Part shown: in pieces, positions 1 to 6,374 of the stretch
Layout of the letters: every line of letters begins with the position of its first letter
Numbering within the stretch: position 1 is the stretch's first letter
From: Thermomonas sp.
GTDB lineage: Bacteria; Pseudomonadota; Gammaproteobacteria; Xanthomonadales; Xanthomonadaceae
Direction of reading: 5' to 3'
NCBI GenBank assembly: GCA_024711415.1
Contig: JANJSW010000243.1
Span: 1 to 6,374, forward strand
DNA length: 6,374 nt
Notes under the pieces: generated by a model
Database searches by the model: none
What the model saw: the letters and a program-made list of their open reading frames with translations, nothing else
What the model was told of the DNA's origin: nothing
Program-made: the position numbers and the translations under genes

Positions 1-492
1 ATTTCCGAACAGACCAACATCCTGGCGCTGAACGCGGCCATCCAGGCGGCTTCGGCGGGTGAAGCGGGCCGCGGCTTCGCGGTGGTGGCGGACGAAGTGC
101 AGCGACTCGCGGAACGCAGCTCCAGCGCGACCAAGCGCATCGAATCGCTGGTCCAGACCATTCAGGCGGATACCAACGAAGCGGTGTCCTCGATGGAACA
201 GACGACCTCGGAAGTGGTTGCCGGTGCGCGCCTCGCCGAGGACGCGGGTACCGCGCTGGGCGAGATCGAAAAGGTGTCGTCCGACCTGTCGGGACTGATT
301 GAGGGCATCTCGGTGGCGGCGCAGGAGCAGTCCAACGCGGCCACCAACATCACCCAGGCCATGAACACCATCCAGTCGATCACCGCGCAGACCTCGCAGG
401 GCGCCAGCCAGACCGCCGAATCCATCGGCAACCTGGCCCAGCTCGCCGCCGACCTGCGTCGTTCGGTCGCCGACTTCAAGCTGCCCGCCTGA
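1..492 (+). CDS. pilJ: PilJ, type IV pilus methyl-accepting chemotaxis protein (3' part, 163 residues)
   Basis: This is the C-terminal cytoplasmic signalling part of a methyl-accepting chemoreceptor; its start lies before the window. Seen: the reading frame opens at base 1 in the conserved hairpin tip ([16 protein letters not shown]), followed by [20 protein letters not shown], the stretch that contacts CheW and CheA in this family. NAAIQA, with Gln where most receptors have Glu, is typical of PilJ. A return helix follows ([20 protein letters not shown]), a region that carries methylation sites in classical receptors, and the protein ends in [11 protein letters not shown], a normal PilJ end with no pentapeptide methyltransferase tether. 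Known role: PilJ is the receptor of the Pil-Chp pathway and signals through PilI/CheW-type couplers to ChpA. The downstream chpA gene supports the assignment. The ligand-binding and membrane segments are not in the window. Confidence 0.93.
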   Translation: MSEQTNILALNAAIQAASAGEAGRGFAVVADEVQRLAERSSSATKRIESLVQTIQADTNEAVSSMEQTTSEVVAGARLAEDAGTALGEIEKVSSDLSGLIEGISVAAQEQSNAATNITQAMNTIQSITAQTSQGASQTAESIGNLAQLAADLRRSVADFKLPA

Positions 493-573
493 CGCCGGCC
501 GGAACACAGGGATCGGGATGAACAACACCCTCCAGGCCAGCCCCGCATCGCCGGGCCGTGACGGAGCCGCGCC
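493..573 (+). other. pilJ-chpA intergenic spacer
   Basis: These 81 bases separate the pilJ stop from the chpA start. I see no convincing -35/-10 pair, no hairpin followed by a T tract, and no room for a pilK methyltransferase gene, which stands between pilJ and chpA in Pseudomonas aeruginosa. The absence of a terminator fits co-transcription of pilJ and chpA. The spacer carries a short ORF with its own possible ribosome binding site (listed separately). Confidence 0.6.
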
Positions 574-577
574 ATGA
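518..577 (+). CDS. Possible 19-residue leader ORF overlapping the chpA start
   Basis: A short ORF begins at an ATG 25 bases after the pilJ stop and encodes [19 protein letters not shown]. It is preceded by AGGGA at 508-512, five bases before the ATG, a plausible Shine-Dalgarno sequence. Its TGA stop (575-577) overlaps the chpA ATG (574-576) as ATGA, the usual layout of translationally coupled genes. The peptide matches no family I know and has no signal peptide or repeated regulatory codons that would suggest an attenuator. Inference: it could carry ribosomes to the chpA start. An accidental ORF of this length is easy to find in GC-rich DNA, and chpA has its own GGAG, so confidence is low. 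Confidence 0.25.
   Translation: MNNTLQASPASPGRDGAAP
561..566 (+). promoter_or_regulatory. Ribosome binding site of chpA
   Basis: ACGGAG, with the GGAG core at 563-566, lies seven bases before the ATG at 574. This supports 574 as the chpA start rather than an in-frame ATG further in. The protein beginning here also reads directly into the expected ChpA N-terminus ([16 protein letters not shown]). Confidence 0.65.
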
Positions 578-1848
578 CCACGGCGTTGCGGGATGCCATC
601 GACCACACCGCGCTCGGCTGGGTGAAGCCGGAAATCGACGAGACCCTGCGCCAGGCGCGGATCGAGCTCGAAGGCTTCGCCGAGAATCCCGGCGATCCGC
701 TGCCCATGGAGACCTGCATGGGCCACCTGCACCAGGTGCAGGGCACCCTGCAGATGCTGGAGCTGCAGGCGCCGGCGATGGTGGCCGGCGAAATGGAGCA
801 GTTGGCGGACGCGCTGCGCGCGGACGTCACCGCCGATCGCGACGAGGCGCTGGCGGTGCTGATGCGCGGCATGGTGCAGCTGCCCGATTATCTGGAGCGC
901 CTGCAGGGCGGCCACCGGGATATCCCGATCGTGCTGCTGCCGCTGATCAACGAACTGCGCGCCGCGCGGGGCGTTCCCGCGCTGGGGCAGGAAGCGCTGC
1001 CGCGGCTGCTGGACGCGCCGACCGAGGCCGAGCTGGAACACGCGCGCGGCAGCCTGGCAGGGCGCAACCGCGCGCTGCTGGACACCGTGTCCACCGCGAT
1101 CAAGGAAGACCTGCTGAAGGTCAAGGACGCGCTCGACCTGCACCTGCGCGGCAGCCGCGACAACGTGCAGGAACTGCAGGCGCAGGCCGAGGCGCTGAAC
1201 CGGATCGGCGACACCCTGGGCATGCTGGGGCTGGACAGCGCCCGCAGCGTGGTGCAGGAACAGCGCCGGATCGTCCACGACATCGCCAGCGGCGTGCGGC
1301 CGCCGGCCGAGAACGACCTGCTGGAAGTCGCGGGCGCACTGCTCTACATCGACCATTCGCTGGACGACCAGGTCGCCCAGCTCGGCAGCGGCGGCGCCGA
1401 GGGCGACGCCGGCGGCTTGCTGGCGCAGGAATCGCGCAAGGTCATGGGCGCGCTGACCCGCGCCGCGGTGACCAACTTCGCCGAAGTGCGCAACGCCTTC
1501 GTGGCTTTCGTCGAAACCGACTGGAGTCATTCCGCGCTGGAATCCGTACCCCGCCTGCTGGCCGAGGTGGCCGGGGCGATGCGGATGCTGGAGCGTCCGG
1601 AACCCGCCGACTACCTGGAAGCGCTGCGCCGCTACAGCCAGGTCGAGCTGATCGAGCGCGCGCAGGTACCCGGCGTCCGCCAACTCGACACGCTGGCGGA
1701 TGCGTTGTCCAGCATGGAGTATTTCCTCGAAACCCTGCACGACCCGCACGGCCAGCGCCAGGACCTGCTGGACAAGACCCGTGCCAGCCTGGAGGCGCTG
1801 CGCTACTGGCCGCTGCCAGAGCTTGCGCCCGTGGACGACAAGGCGCCG
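574..1848 (+). other. ChpA N-terminal FimL-like region with three HPt-like units, one with histidine
   Basis: Known: the N-terminus of ChpA resembles FimL, a protein without working phosphotransfer sites. By eye, one helical pattern recurs three times. Unit 1 is [13 protein letters not shown] with H53, unit 2 is [13 protein letters not shown] with N209 at the same place, and unit 3 is [13 protein letters not shown] with A330. Spacing is about 156 and 121 residues. Only unit 1 could accept phosphate, and it has Gln where the HxxKG lysine usually sits. Inference: this is an interaction or scaffold region derived from HPt domains, perhaps with one weakly active site. The hand alignment is short, so domain boundaries are approximate. 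Confidence 0.6.
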
Positions 1849-4800
1849 GTCGACGTGCCGGCGTCGGTCGAGCCGGTCGCCGAATCGATGTCGGAGGCCG
1901 CCGCGGACGAAGCAGCGGTCGGGGCGCAGGACGAAGTGGTTGCCGAGGAAGAGCCGGTGGCCGCGCCCGCCGAAGTGGCGGTGAGCGTCGCCCCGGCTGC
2001 GGTGGCGATGGCGGCCGGCTTCGAGTCGGCCGGCGACGAGATCGACGACGAGATTCGCGAGATCTTCCTCGAGGAATTCGAGGACGAGATCAACAATCTC
2101 GACGGCCTGCTGCCGGCCTGGAAGCTGACGCCGGACGATGCCGACACGCTGCGCCCGATCCGCCGCGTGTTCCACACCCTGAAGGGCAGCGGCCGGCTGG
2201 TCGGCGCCAAGGTGCTGGGCGAATTCGCCTGGCACGTTGAAAACATGCTCAACCGCGTGCTGGACGGCTCGCGTCCGGCCAGCCATGCGGTGGTCGCGTA
2301 CGTGAGCCAGGCCCGCGGCGTGCTGCCGCAGCTGCATGCCGCGCTGCGAGGCGACGGCGCGGTCACTACCGACATCCCGGCGATGGAAGCCATCGCCGAT
2401 CGCCTGGCCGCGGGCGAAGACGTCCTGATGTCGGCGCCGCCGGTCGTGCAGGCCGGGCCCGCGGCACCGGCGCAGGCCGGGGCGGCGGACGAGCCGGCTA
2501 CCGCGGACACGCGGGTGGTTGCGGTCGATCCGGTGCTGCTGGAGATCCTCGGTACGGAGGTCGGCGGTCATCTGGAAACCGTCGATGCCTGGCTGGCACG
2601 GGCGCGCACCGGCGATGCCGCTGCCAGCGACGCGCTGGTGCGGGCGATCCACACCCTCAACGGCGCCTTCGCGATGACCGAGGTGCCGTCGGTCACCGCC
2701 TTCACCGCGCCCGCCGAGGGCTACGTGAAGCGCCTGCTGGCGGCCCACGCGGTCGCCGGTGCCGAAGGCGTTGCGGCGCTGGGCGCCGTGGCCGAAGCGG
2801 TGCGCGCCTCCACCCGCGCGCTGCAGGAAAGCCCGACCCAGGTGCCCATGTTCGCCGCGTTGGCGGAGCGGATGGCGGCACTGCGCGACGCGTTGCCCGA
2901 AGCCAATCTGCCCTTCGTCGAAACCGGGTCGGCCGCCGATGGCGATGCCGATGCCGGGGCGCAGGCACGGCAGGCCGAAGCCGAACGTCTGGCCGCGGAA
3001 GAAGCCGCGCGCCAGGAAGCCGAACGCATTGCCGCGGCGGAAGCCGAAGCCGCGCGTTTGGCGGCCGAACAGGCCGAAGCCGAGCGTCTGGCAGCGGAAG
3101 AAGCGGCGCGCCAGGAGGCGGAACGCTATGCCGCGGCGGAAGCCGAAGCCGCGCGTCTGGCGGCCGAGCAGGCCGAAGCCGAGCGTCTGGCTGCGGAAGA
3201 AGCGGCGCGCCGGGAAGCCGAACGCGCTGTCGCGGAGGAAAACGCCCGCACCGAAGTCGAACGCATCGCAGCGGCGGAAGCGGCGCGAGTCGCGGCCGAA
3301 CAGGCGGAGGCCGAGCGCCTGGCGGTGGAAGAAGCTGCGCGCCAGGAAGCTGAACGCCAGGCGGCCGAGGAGGCCGCGCGTCTCGAAGGCGAGCGGATCG
3401 CCGCGGAAGCAGCCGAGGCTGCGCGGGTCGCGGCCGAGCAGGCCGAAGCCGAGCGTCTGGCTGCGGAAGAAGCGGCGCGCCAGGAGGCCGAACGCATTGC
3501 CGCGGCGGAAGCCGAAGCCGCGCGTCTGGCGGCCGAGCAGGCCGAAGCCGAGCGCCTCGCGGCGGAAGAAGCGGCACGCGAGGAAGCCGAGCGCATCGCC
3601 GCGGAAGAGGCGGCCCGGCGCGAGGCCGAGCGCATCGAAGCAGAACGCATTGCCGCCGCACGCGCGGAGGCCGAGCGTCTGGAGGCCGAACGTGCCGCCG
3701 CGCGCCGCGCGGAGGCCGAGCGCGCGGAAGCCGAACGCCGCGCTGCCGACGTTGCCGCTGCCGCCTGGGCGCGCGAGCAGGCGGCGCTGGCCGCGCTGCA
3801 GGCGACCTCGGGCGCGAGCGAAGACCCGGACCAGGCGCTGGACACCAGCGAACTGGACCTGGAACTGGTCGACATCTTCGTCGAAGAGGCCGGCGACCTG
3901 CTCGACCACTCCGACGGCCTGCTGGCCAAACTGCGCGAGACGCCGGACGACAACGAGCTGGTGGTGGGCCTGCAGCGCGACCTGCATACGCTCAAGGGCG
4001 GTGCGCGCATGGCCGGCATGATGCCGGCCGGCGAACTGGGCCACGCCATGGAGTCGCTGCTGGAAGCGGTGGCGGCGCAGAAGATCGACTTCGGCACGGA
4101 CGGCGTGCCGCTGCTGGAGCGCGGTTTCGATCGCCTGCACGGGATGATCACCCGCATTGCCGCGCGCCGCGCGGTGGGCATGCCCGAAGCGCTGATCGAG
4201 GAGTTCAACGCGCGCGCGGAGCAGCGCCCGGCCGTGGCGGCGGTTGCGCCCGCGGATGGCGCGAAGCCGGCGTCGATCGCGCAGCCCTCCGGGAAAGCCG
4301 AACTCAAGCCGCTGTCGGCGCCGCTCGGGCAGGAGGGCTTCGGCGAGGACGAAGAGGTCGGCGTGCGCGCGCCGCAGGAACAGGTGCGCATCCGCGCCGA
4401 CCTGCTCGACCGGCTGGTGAACTACGCCGGCGAAGTCGCCATCTACCGTGCCCGCCTGGAACAGCAGCTGGCCGCGTTCCGCAGCACCGCGGCTGAAATG
4501 GAGCAGACCAACCTGCGCCTGCGCGACCAGCTGCGCCGCCTGGATTCGGAAACCGAAGCGCAGATCATCGCCCGCTTCCAGCGCGAGCACGACACCGGCA
4601 ACGAAGCCTTCGACCCGCTCGAGCTCGACCGCTTCAGTACCCTGCAGCAGCTCTCGCGTGCGCTGGCCGAATCGGCGGCCGACCTGCAGAGCCTGCACGG
4701 GTCGATGGAAGACCTGACCCGCCAGTACGAAACCCTGCTCACCCAGCAGTCGCGGGTCAGCTCGGAGCTGCAGGAAGGCCTCATGCGCACGCGCATGCTG

Positions 4801-6198
4801 CCGTTCGATTCGCTGGTGCCGCGGCTGCGCCGGGTCATCCGCCAGGCCGCCGCCGAAACCGGCAAGCAGGCGCAACTCAAGCTGGACGGCGCGCAGGGCG
4901 AACTCGACCGCAACGTGCTAGAGCGCATGACCGCGCCGCTGGAGCACATGCTGCGCAATGCCATCGCGCATGGCCTGGAAGCGCCTGAGGCGCGCCGCGC
5001 CACCGGCAAACCGGAGGAAGGCAGCATCCGGGTGGCGGTGCGCCGCGAAGGTTCGGAAGTGGTCCTGCAGATCTCCGACGACGGCGCCGGCCTCAATCGC
5101 GCGGCGATCCGCGCGCGCGGCGTCGAGCGCGGGCTGGTTGCCGCGGACGCGCAGCTGACCGACGTCGAACTCGACCAGCTGATCATGCAGCCCGGCTTCT
5201 CCACCGCCGAAACCGTCAGCCGCCTGGCTGGCCGCGGCGTGGGCATGGACGTGGTCGCCAGCGAGGTCCGCCAGCTGGGCGGCACCATCGACATTGCCTC
5301 GCAGCCCGGCGTCGGCACGGTGTTCACCCTGCGCCTGCCGCAGACGCTGGCGGTCACCCAGGCGGTGTTCGTCAAGATCGGCGAGACCGAATACGCGGTG
5401 CCGATCGCGTCGGTGCGCGGCGTCGGCCGCATCGCCCGCGAGGACCTGGCCAAGCAGGGCGGAAGCTACCGCTACGGCGGCGAGGACTACGTGCTGCACG
5501 ATCTGGGCACGCTGGTCGGCGCCGCGCCGGCGCGCGCCGAAGGACATCTGCAGATGCCGCTGCTGCTGGTCGGCTCGGGCGAGCTGCGCGCGGCGGTGGC
5601 GATCGACCAGGTGCTGGGCAGCCGCGAAATCGTGGTCAAGACCGGTGGTCCGCAGCTGACCTCGGTGCCGGGCATCTTTGGCGCGACCATCATGGGCGAT
5701 GGCCGCGTGGTGGTGATCCTGGACGTCGCGCCGCTGGTGCGCAGGCAGGCGGCGGCGACGCTGGCCGACGAGGCCGTCACCCACCTGCCTGGCACCCATC
5801 GCAAGGTGCCGCTGGTCATGGTGGTGGACGACTCGGTCACCATGCGCAAGGTCACCGGTCGCGTGCTGGAACGGCACAGCCTCGAGGTGGCGACCGCCAA
5901 GGACGGTCTGGACGCGTTGGAGCGAATGGCCGATTTCGTGCCGGACCTGATGTTGCTCGACATCGAGATGCCGCGCATGGATGGCTACGAGCTGGCCACC
6001 GCGATGAAGGCGGATCCGCGCCTGCGTGACGTGCCGATCGTGATGATCACCTCGCGTACCGGCGACAAGCACCGCCAGCGCGCCTTCGAGATCGGCGTCG
6101 AGCGTTACCTCGGCAAGCCGTACCAGGAAGTCGAGCTGATGCGTAACGTGTTCGAGCTGTTGGGGCTGGAGCACGCGGGCGCCGGTACCGCGCAATGA
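574..6198 (+). CDS. chpA: ChpA (PilL), multi-HPt hybrid CheA-type histidine kinase with C-terminal receiver
   Basis: ChpA is the cytoplasmic histidine kinase of the Pil-Chp system: it autophosphorylates on HPt histidines under PilJ control and passes phosphate to its receiver and to PilG/PilH-type regulators, affecting twitching and surface sensing. Seen in 1874 residues: FimL-like N-terminus (about 1-425) with HPt-like H53; acidic Ala/Pro linker (430-487); HPt with HTLKGSG at H534; HPt with HTLNGAF at H693; Ala/Glu/Arg helical repeat (802-1059); HPt with HTLKGGA at H1138; linker (1205-1265); dimerisation domain (from about 1270); ATPase with N box N1462/H1466, DDGAG 1502-1506, GFSTA 1541-1545 and GRGVGMD 1553-1559; CheW-like domain (about 1590-1735); receiver with D1752/D1753, D1796, T1826 and K1848. 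It is shorter than the P. aeruginosa protein (about 2,470 residues, more HPt units), mainly through fewer HPt domains. All kinase motifs look intact. Xylella and Xanthomonas papers call this gene pilL. Confidence 0.95.
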   Translation: MTTALRDAIDHTALGWVKPEIDETLRQARIELEGFAENPGDPLPMETCMGHLHQVQGTLQMLELQAPAMVAGEMEQLADALRADVTADRDEALAVLMRGMVQLPDYLERLQGGHRDIPIVLLPLINELRAARGVPALGQEALPRLLDAPTEAELEHARGSLAGRNRALLDTVSTAIKEDLLKVKDALDLHLRGSRDNVQELQAQAEALNRIGDTLGMLGLDSARSVVQEQRRIVHDIASGVRPPAENDLLEVAGALLYIDHSLDDQVAQLGSGGAEGDAGGLLAQESRKVMGALTRAAVTNFAEVRNAFVAFVETDWSHSALESVPRLLAEVAGAMRMLERPEPADYLEALRRYSQVELIERAQVPGVRQLDTLADALSSMEYFLETLHDPHGQRQDLLDKTRASLEALRYWPLPELAPVDDKAPVDVPASVEPVAESMSEAAADEAAVGAQDEVVAEEEPVAAPAEVAVSVAPAAVAMAAGFESAGDEIDDEIREIFLEEFEDEINNLDGLLPAWKLTPDDADTLRPIRRVFHTLKGSGRLVGAKVLGEFAWHVENMLNRVLDGSRPASHAVVAYVSQARGVLPQLHAALRGDGAVTTDIPAMEAIADRLAAGEDVLMSAPPVVQAGPAAPAQAGAADEPATADTRVVAVDPVLLEILGTEVGGHLETVDAWLARARTGDAAASDALVRAIHTLNGAFAMTEVPSVTAFTAPAEGYVKRLLAAHAVAGAEGVAALGAVAEAVRASTRALQESPTQVPMFAALAERMAALRDALPEANLPFVETGSAADGDADAGAQARQAEAERLAAEEAARQEAERIAAAEAEAARLAAEQAEAERLAAEEAARQEAERYAAAEAEAARLAAEQAEAERLAAEEAARREAERAVAEENARTEVERIAAAEAARVAAEQAEAERLAVEEAARQEAERQAAEEAARLEGERIAAEAAEAARVAAEQAEAERLAAEEAARQEAERIAAAEAEAARLAAEQAEAERLAAEEAAREEAERIAAEEAARREAERIEAERIAAARAEAERLEAERAAARRAEAERAEAERRAADVAAAAWAREQAALAALQATSGASEDPDQALDTSELDLELVDIFVEEAGDLLDHSDGLLAKLRETPDDNELVVGLQRDLHTLKGGARMAGMMPAGELGHAMESLLEAVAAQKIDFGTDGVPLLERGFDRLHGMITRIAARRAVGMPEALIEEFNARAEQRPAVAAVAPADGAKPASIAQPSGKAELKPLSAPLGQEGFGEDEEVGVRAPQEQVRIRADLLDRLVNYAGEVAIYRARLEQQLAAFRSTAAEMEQTNLRLRDQLRRLDSETEAQIIARFQREHDTGNEAFDPLELDRFSTLQQLSRALAESAADLQSLHGSMEDLTRQYETLLTQQSRVSSELQEGLMRTRMLPFDSLVPRLRRVIRQAAAETGKQAQLKLDGAQGELDRNVLERMTAPLEHMLRNAIAHGLEAPEARRATGKPEEGSIRVAVRREGSEVVLQISDDGAGLNRAAIRARGVERGLVAADAQLTDVELDQLIMQPGFSTAETVSRLAGRGVGMDVVASEVRQLGGTIDIASQPGVGTVFTLRLPQTLAVTQAVFVKIGETEYAVPIASVRGVGRIAREDLAKQGGSYRYGGEDYVLHDLGTLVGAAPARAEGHLQMPLLLVGSGELRAAVAIDQVLGSREIVVKTGGPQLTSVPGIFGATIMGDGRVVVILDVAPLVRRQAAATLADEAVTHLPGTHRKVPLVMVVDDSVTMRKVTGRVLERHSLEVATAKDGLDALERMADFVPDLMLLDIEMPRMDGYELATAMKADPRLRDVPIVMITSRTGDKHRQRAFEIGVERYLGKPYQEVELMRNVFELLGLEHAGAGTAQ
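2041..2358 (+). other. ChpA HPt domain with H534
   Basis: Residues about 490-595. An acidic helix ([20 protein letters not shown]) leads to [15 protein letters not shown], a canonical HPt phosphoacceptor motif with H534 (codon at 2173) and K537, followed by the expected partner helix ([15 protein letters not shown]). It looks fully competent. Confidence 0.88.
2521..2880 (+). other. ChpA HPt domain with H693 and variant HTLNG motif
   Basis: Residues about 650-769. The acceptor motif is [14 protein letters not shown] with H693 (codon at 2650), but N696 replaces the lysine of the HxLKG consensus. The following helix ([16 protein letters not shown]) is also less canonical than in the H534 and H1138 domains. 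The histidine is kept, so phosphotransfer is possible but may be slower or more selective. Confidence 0.75.
2959..3798 (+). repeat. Modular Ala/Glu/Arg helical repeat inside ChpA
   Basis: Residues about 796-1075 are almost only Ala, Glu, Arg, Gln and Leu, without Pro or Gly except one Gly in the sixth short module. The stretch is built from two modules: A, 13 residues ([13 protein letters not shown]), and B, 20 residues ([20 protein letters not shown]). The order from base 2977 is A B A B A A B(18 residues) A A B A B A A, up to 3621, then a looser tail of EAER-type units to about 3753. One A+B unit is 33 residues (99 bases). Composition resembles TolA-like long helices. Inference: a rigid helix or coiled coil between the upstream HPt domains and the H1138 HPt plus kinase core; continuous helix over 260 residues would span nearly 40 nm. 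Being in frame and bounded by intact domains, it is coding repeat, not an insertion sequence. Confidence 0.88.
3129..3554 (+). repeat. Long exact direct DNA repeats within the helical linker
   Basis: Direct comparison finds bases 3129-3185 identical to 3498-3554 (57 bases, offset 369), and 3160-3211 identical to 3430-3481 (52 bases, offset 270). A third pair, 3019-3057 and 3487-3525, is identical over 39 bases. The first two offsets are whole codon numbers (123 and 90), so recombination between copies would shorten or lengthen the protein without a frameshift. Confidence 0.9.
3853..4188 (+). other. ChpA HPt domain with H1138, the one nearest the kinase core
   Basis: Residues about 1094-1205. 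An acidic helix ([20 protein letters not shown]) leads to [15 protein letters not shown] with H1138 (codon at 3985) and K1141, then the partner helix ([12 protein letters not shown]). It lies in the place of the CheA P1 domain, before a linker to the dimerisation domain, and is a likely substrate of the kinase core. Confidence 0.88.
4381..5337 (+). other. ChpA kinase core: dimerisation and HATPase domains
   Basis: The dimerisation domain starts at [20 protein letters not shown], with two long helices and an inserted charged stretch (about 1300-1345) between them. [20 protein letters not shown] leads into the ATPase. The N box is [13 protein letters not shown] with N1462 and H1466; ISDDGAGLN is the G1 box; GFSTA and GRGVGMDVV are the F and G2 boxes; [11 protein letters not shown] closes the domain. 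The residues expected for ATP binding are present. Position 1465 is Ala where CheA usually has Asp (RNxxDHG). Confidence 0.9.
5338..6183 (+). other. ChpA CheW-like domain and C-terminal receiver
   Basis: Residues about 1590-1735 ([20 protein letters not shown] onwards) form a CheW-like coupling domain, which docks the kinase to receptor arrays. Residues about 1747-1866 form a CheY-like receiver: acidic pair D1752/D1753, phosphoacceptor D1796 in [12 protein letters not shown]1826 in MITS, and K1848 in GKPY. All four catalytic positions are intact, so the receiver should accept phosphate from the HPt domains of the same protein. Confidence 0.92.
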
Positions 6199-6233
6199 GC
6201 GCGCGCCGCGTGCTGGTGCTGGCGCGCACCGGT
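6195..6233 (+). pseudogene. 5' fragment of a downstream gene, probably chpB
   Basis: An ATG at 6195 overlaps the chpA stop by four bases (ATGA at 6195-6198) and reads [13 protein letters not shown]. From memory, ChpB proteins (CheB-like methylesterases) start with a strand of the form RVALLARPG, and chpB follows this kinase gene in Pseudomonas and Xylella. No good ribosome binding site precedes it, so translation would be coupled to chpA. The match ends within 9-13 codons: from about 6222-6233 the DNA is better explained as the antisense of a minus-strand ATPase gene. The frame stays open to the window edge, but that continuation has no family resemblance I can see. The identification rests on very few residues plus gene order. 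Confidence 0.4.
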
Positions 6234-6374
6234 CAGCAGCACGTTGTTGGCGGGCTTGCCTTCAACGAACTGCTGGGTGTTGCGCTGGATCTTTTCTTTC
6301 TGCTGATCGATCTCCTTGAGATCGTACAGCTGCATGGCGGCCACAGGGCGCACCGGCTCCAGCACACCATGGCC
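6222..6374 (-). pseudogene. N-terminal fragment of a DUF815-family P-loop ATPase, cut inside Walker A
   Basis: Read on the minus strand from the window edge, the frame gives LEPVRPVAAMQLYDLKEIDQ, then QKEKIQRNTQQFVEGKPANN, then VLLTGAR. This strongly resembles the start of the ATPase region of DUF815 proteins, where a DLxxIDxQK...NTxxFxxGxPANNxLLxGARGTGKSS pattern is expected. Here the family pattern stops right after GAR (6222-6230); the next residues are [10 protein letters not shown] and the frame then runs antisense through the end of chpA to a stop at 6105. The P-loop GTGKSS, the rest of the ATPase and the DNA coding for it are missing. The frame is open upstream past 6374, so the true start lies outside and the GTG at 6365 is probably not a start. 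GC is about 60% (84 of 141 in 6234-6374), lower than chpA. Confidence 0.72.

Noticed and set aside
558..2240. A 560-codon plus-strand ORF in another frame, overlapping the first 1,670 bases of chpA
   Set aside because: Its Arg/Ala/Gly-rich translation has no recognisable motif, while the chpA frame has clear HPt motifs. It is a shadow of GC-rich coding DNA.
2959..3798. The Ala/Glu/Arg repeat, considered as a CRISPR array, minisatellite insertion or mobile element
   Set aside because: Units are contiguous without unique spacers, keep the reading frame, show protein-level periodicity, and have no terminal inverted repeats or transposase.
3126..4391. A 421-codon minus-strand ORF opposite the helical repeat of ChpA
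   Set aside because: It is rich in Ser, Ala and Arg because it mirrors GC-rich Ala/Glu/Arg codons, shows no domain, and lies wholly antisense to a well-supported gene.
4918..6195. Long minus-strand ORFs opposite the kinase, CheW and receiver domains (also 4443-5453)
   Set aside because: They are His/Arg/Ala- or Ser/Arg-rich, without domains, and antisense to intact ATPase and receiver motifs.
6201..6227. Hairpin GCGCGCC/GGCGCGC just after the chpA stop, considered as a rho-independent terminator
   Set aside because: There is no T tract after it, the loop is 13 bases, and it lies within the start of a probable next gene. It is mentioned only as a structure at the junction.
6105..6365. An 86-codon minus-strand ORF starting at GTG 6365, considered as a complete small gene
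   Set aside because: The family resemblance continues to the window edge upstream of that GTG, and everything after GAR is antisense to chpA. It is a fragment of a longer gene rather than a small intact one.

Overview
The window holds the 3' part of a type IV pilus chemosensory (Pil-Chp) operon from a GC-rich gammaproteobacterium, most likely of the Xanthomonadaceae/Lysobacteraceae. The reasons are the PilJ-type methyl-accepting tail, the PilL/ChpA-type hybrid kinase, roughly 65-72% GC in sampled lines with strong G/C third-position bias, and the order pilJ-chpA without pilK between them, as I recall for Xylella. Assignments rest on motif recognition only; no database search was possible.

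Layout. Bases 1-492 encode the C-terminal 163 residues of PilJ, entering at the signalling hairpin tip. An 81-base gap (493-573) follows. It has no evident promoter or terminator, but it contains a possible 19-codon leader ORF (518-577) whose stop overlaps the next start codon as ATGA. Bases 574-6198 encode one 1874-residue ChpA (PilL): an N-terminal FimL-like region built from three HPt-like units of which only the first has a histidine, then HPt domains at H534 and H693, a long Ala/Glu/Arg helical repeat (about residues 802-1059), an HPt at H1138, and the CheA dimerisation, ATPase and CheW-like domains followed by a C-terminal CheY-like receiver (D1796). PilJ would signal to the ChpA kinase, which passes phosphate to its own receiver and presumably to PilG/PilH-type regulators outside the window, controlling type IV pilus motility and/or cAMP.

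The last 180 bases are abnormal. An ORF overlapping the chpA stop (ATG at 6195) begins like the expected chpB gene, but after 9-13 codons the sequence becomes the antisense of a different gene: a minus-strand DUF815-type P-loop ATPase that stops matching its family inside its own Walker A motif. GC falls to about 60% there. Two genes thus appear joined head to head at a 12-base stretch (6222-6233) that fits both. This is either a real rearrangement or, quite plausibly, an assembly or amplification chimera.

The system is a recognised one. Its unusual parts are the modular helical linker inside ChpA, the eroded N-terminal HPt units, the HTLNG variant of HPt3, the overlapping leader ORF and the terminal junction.
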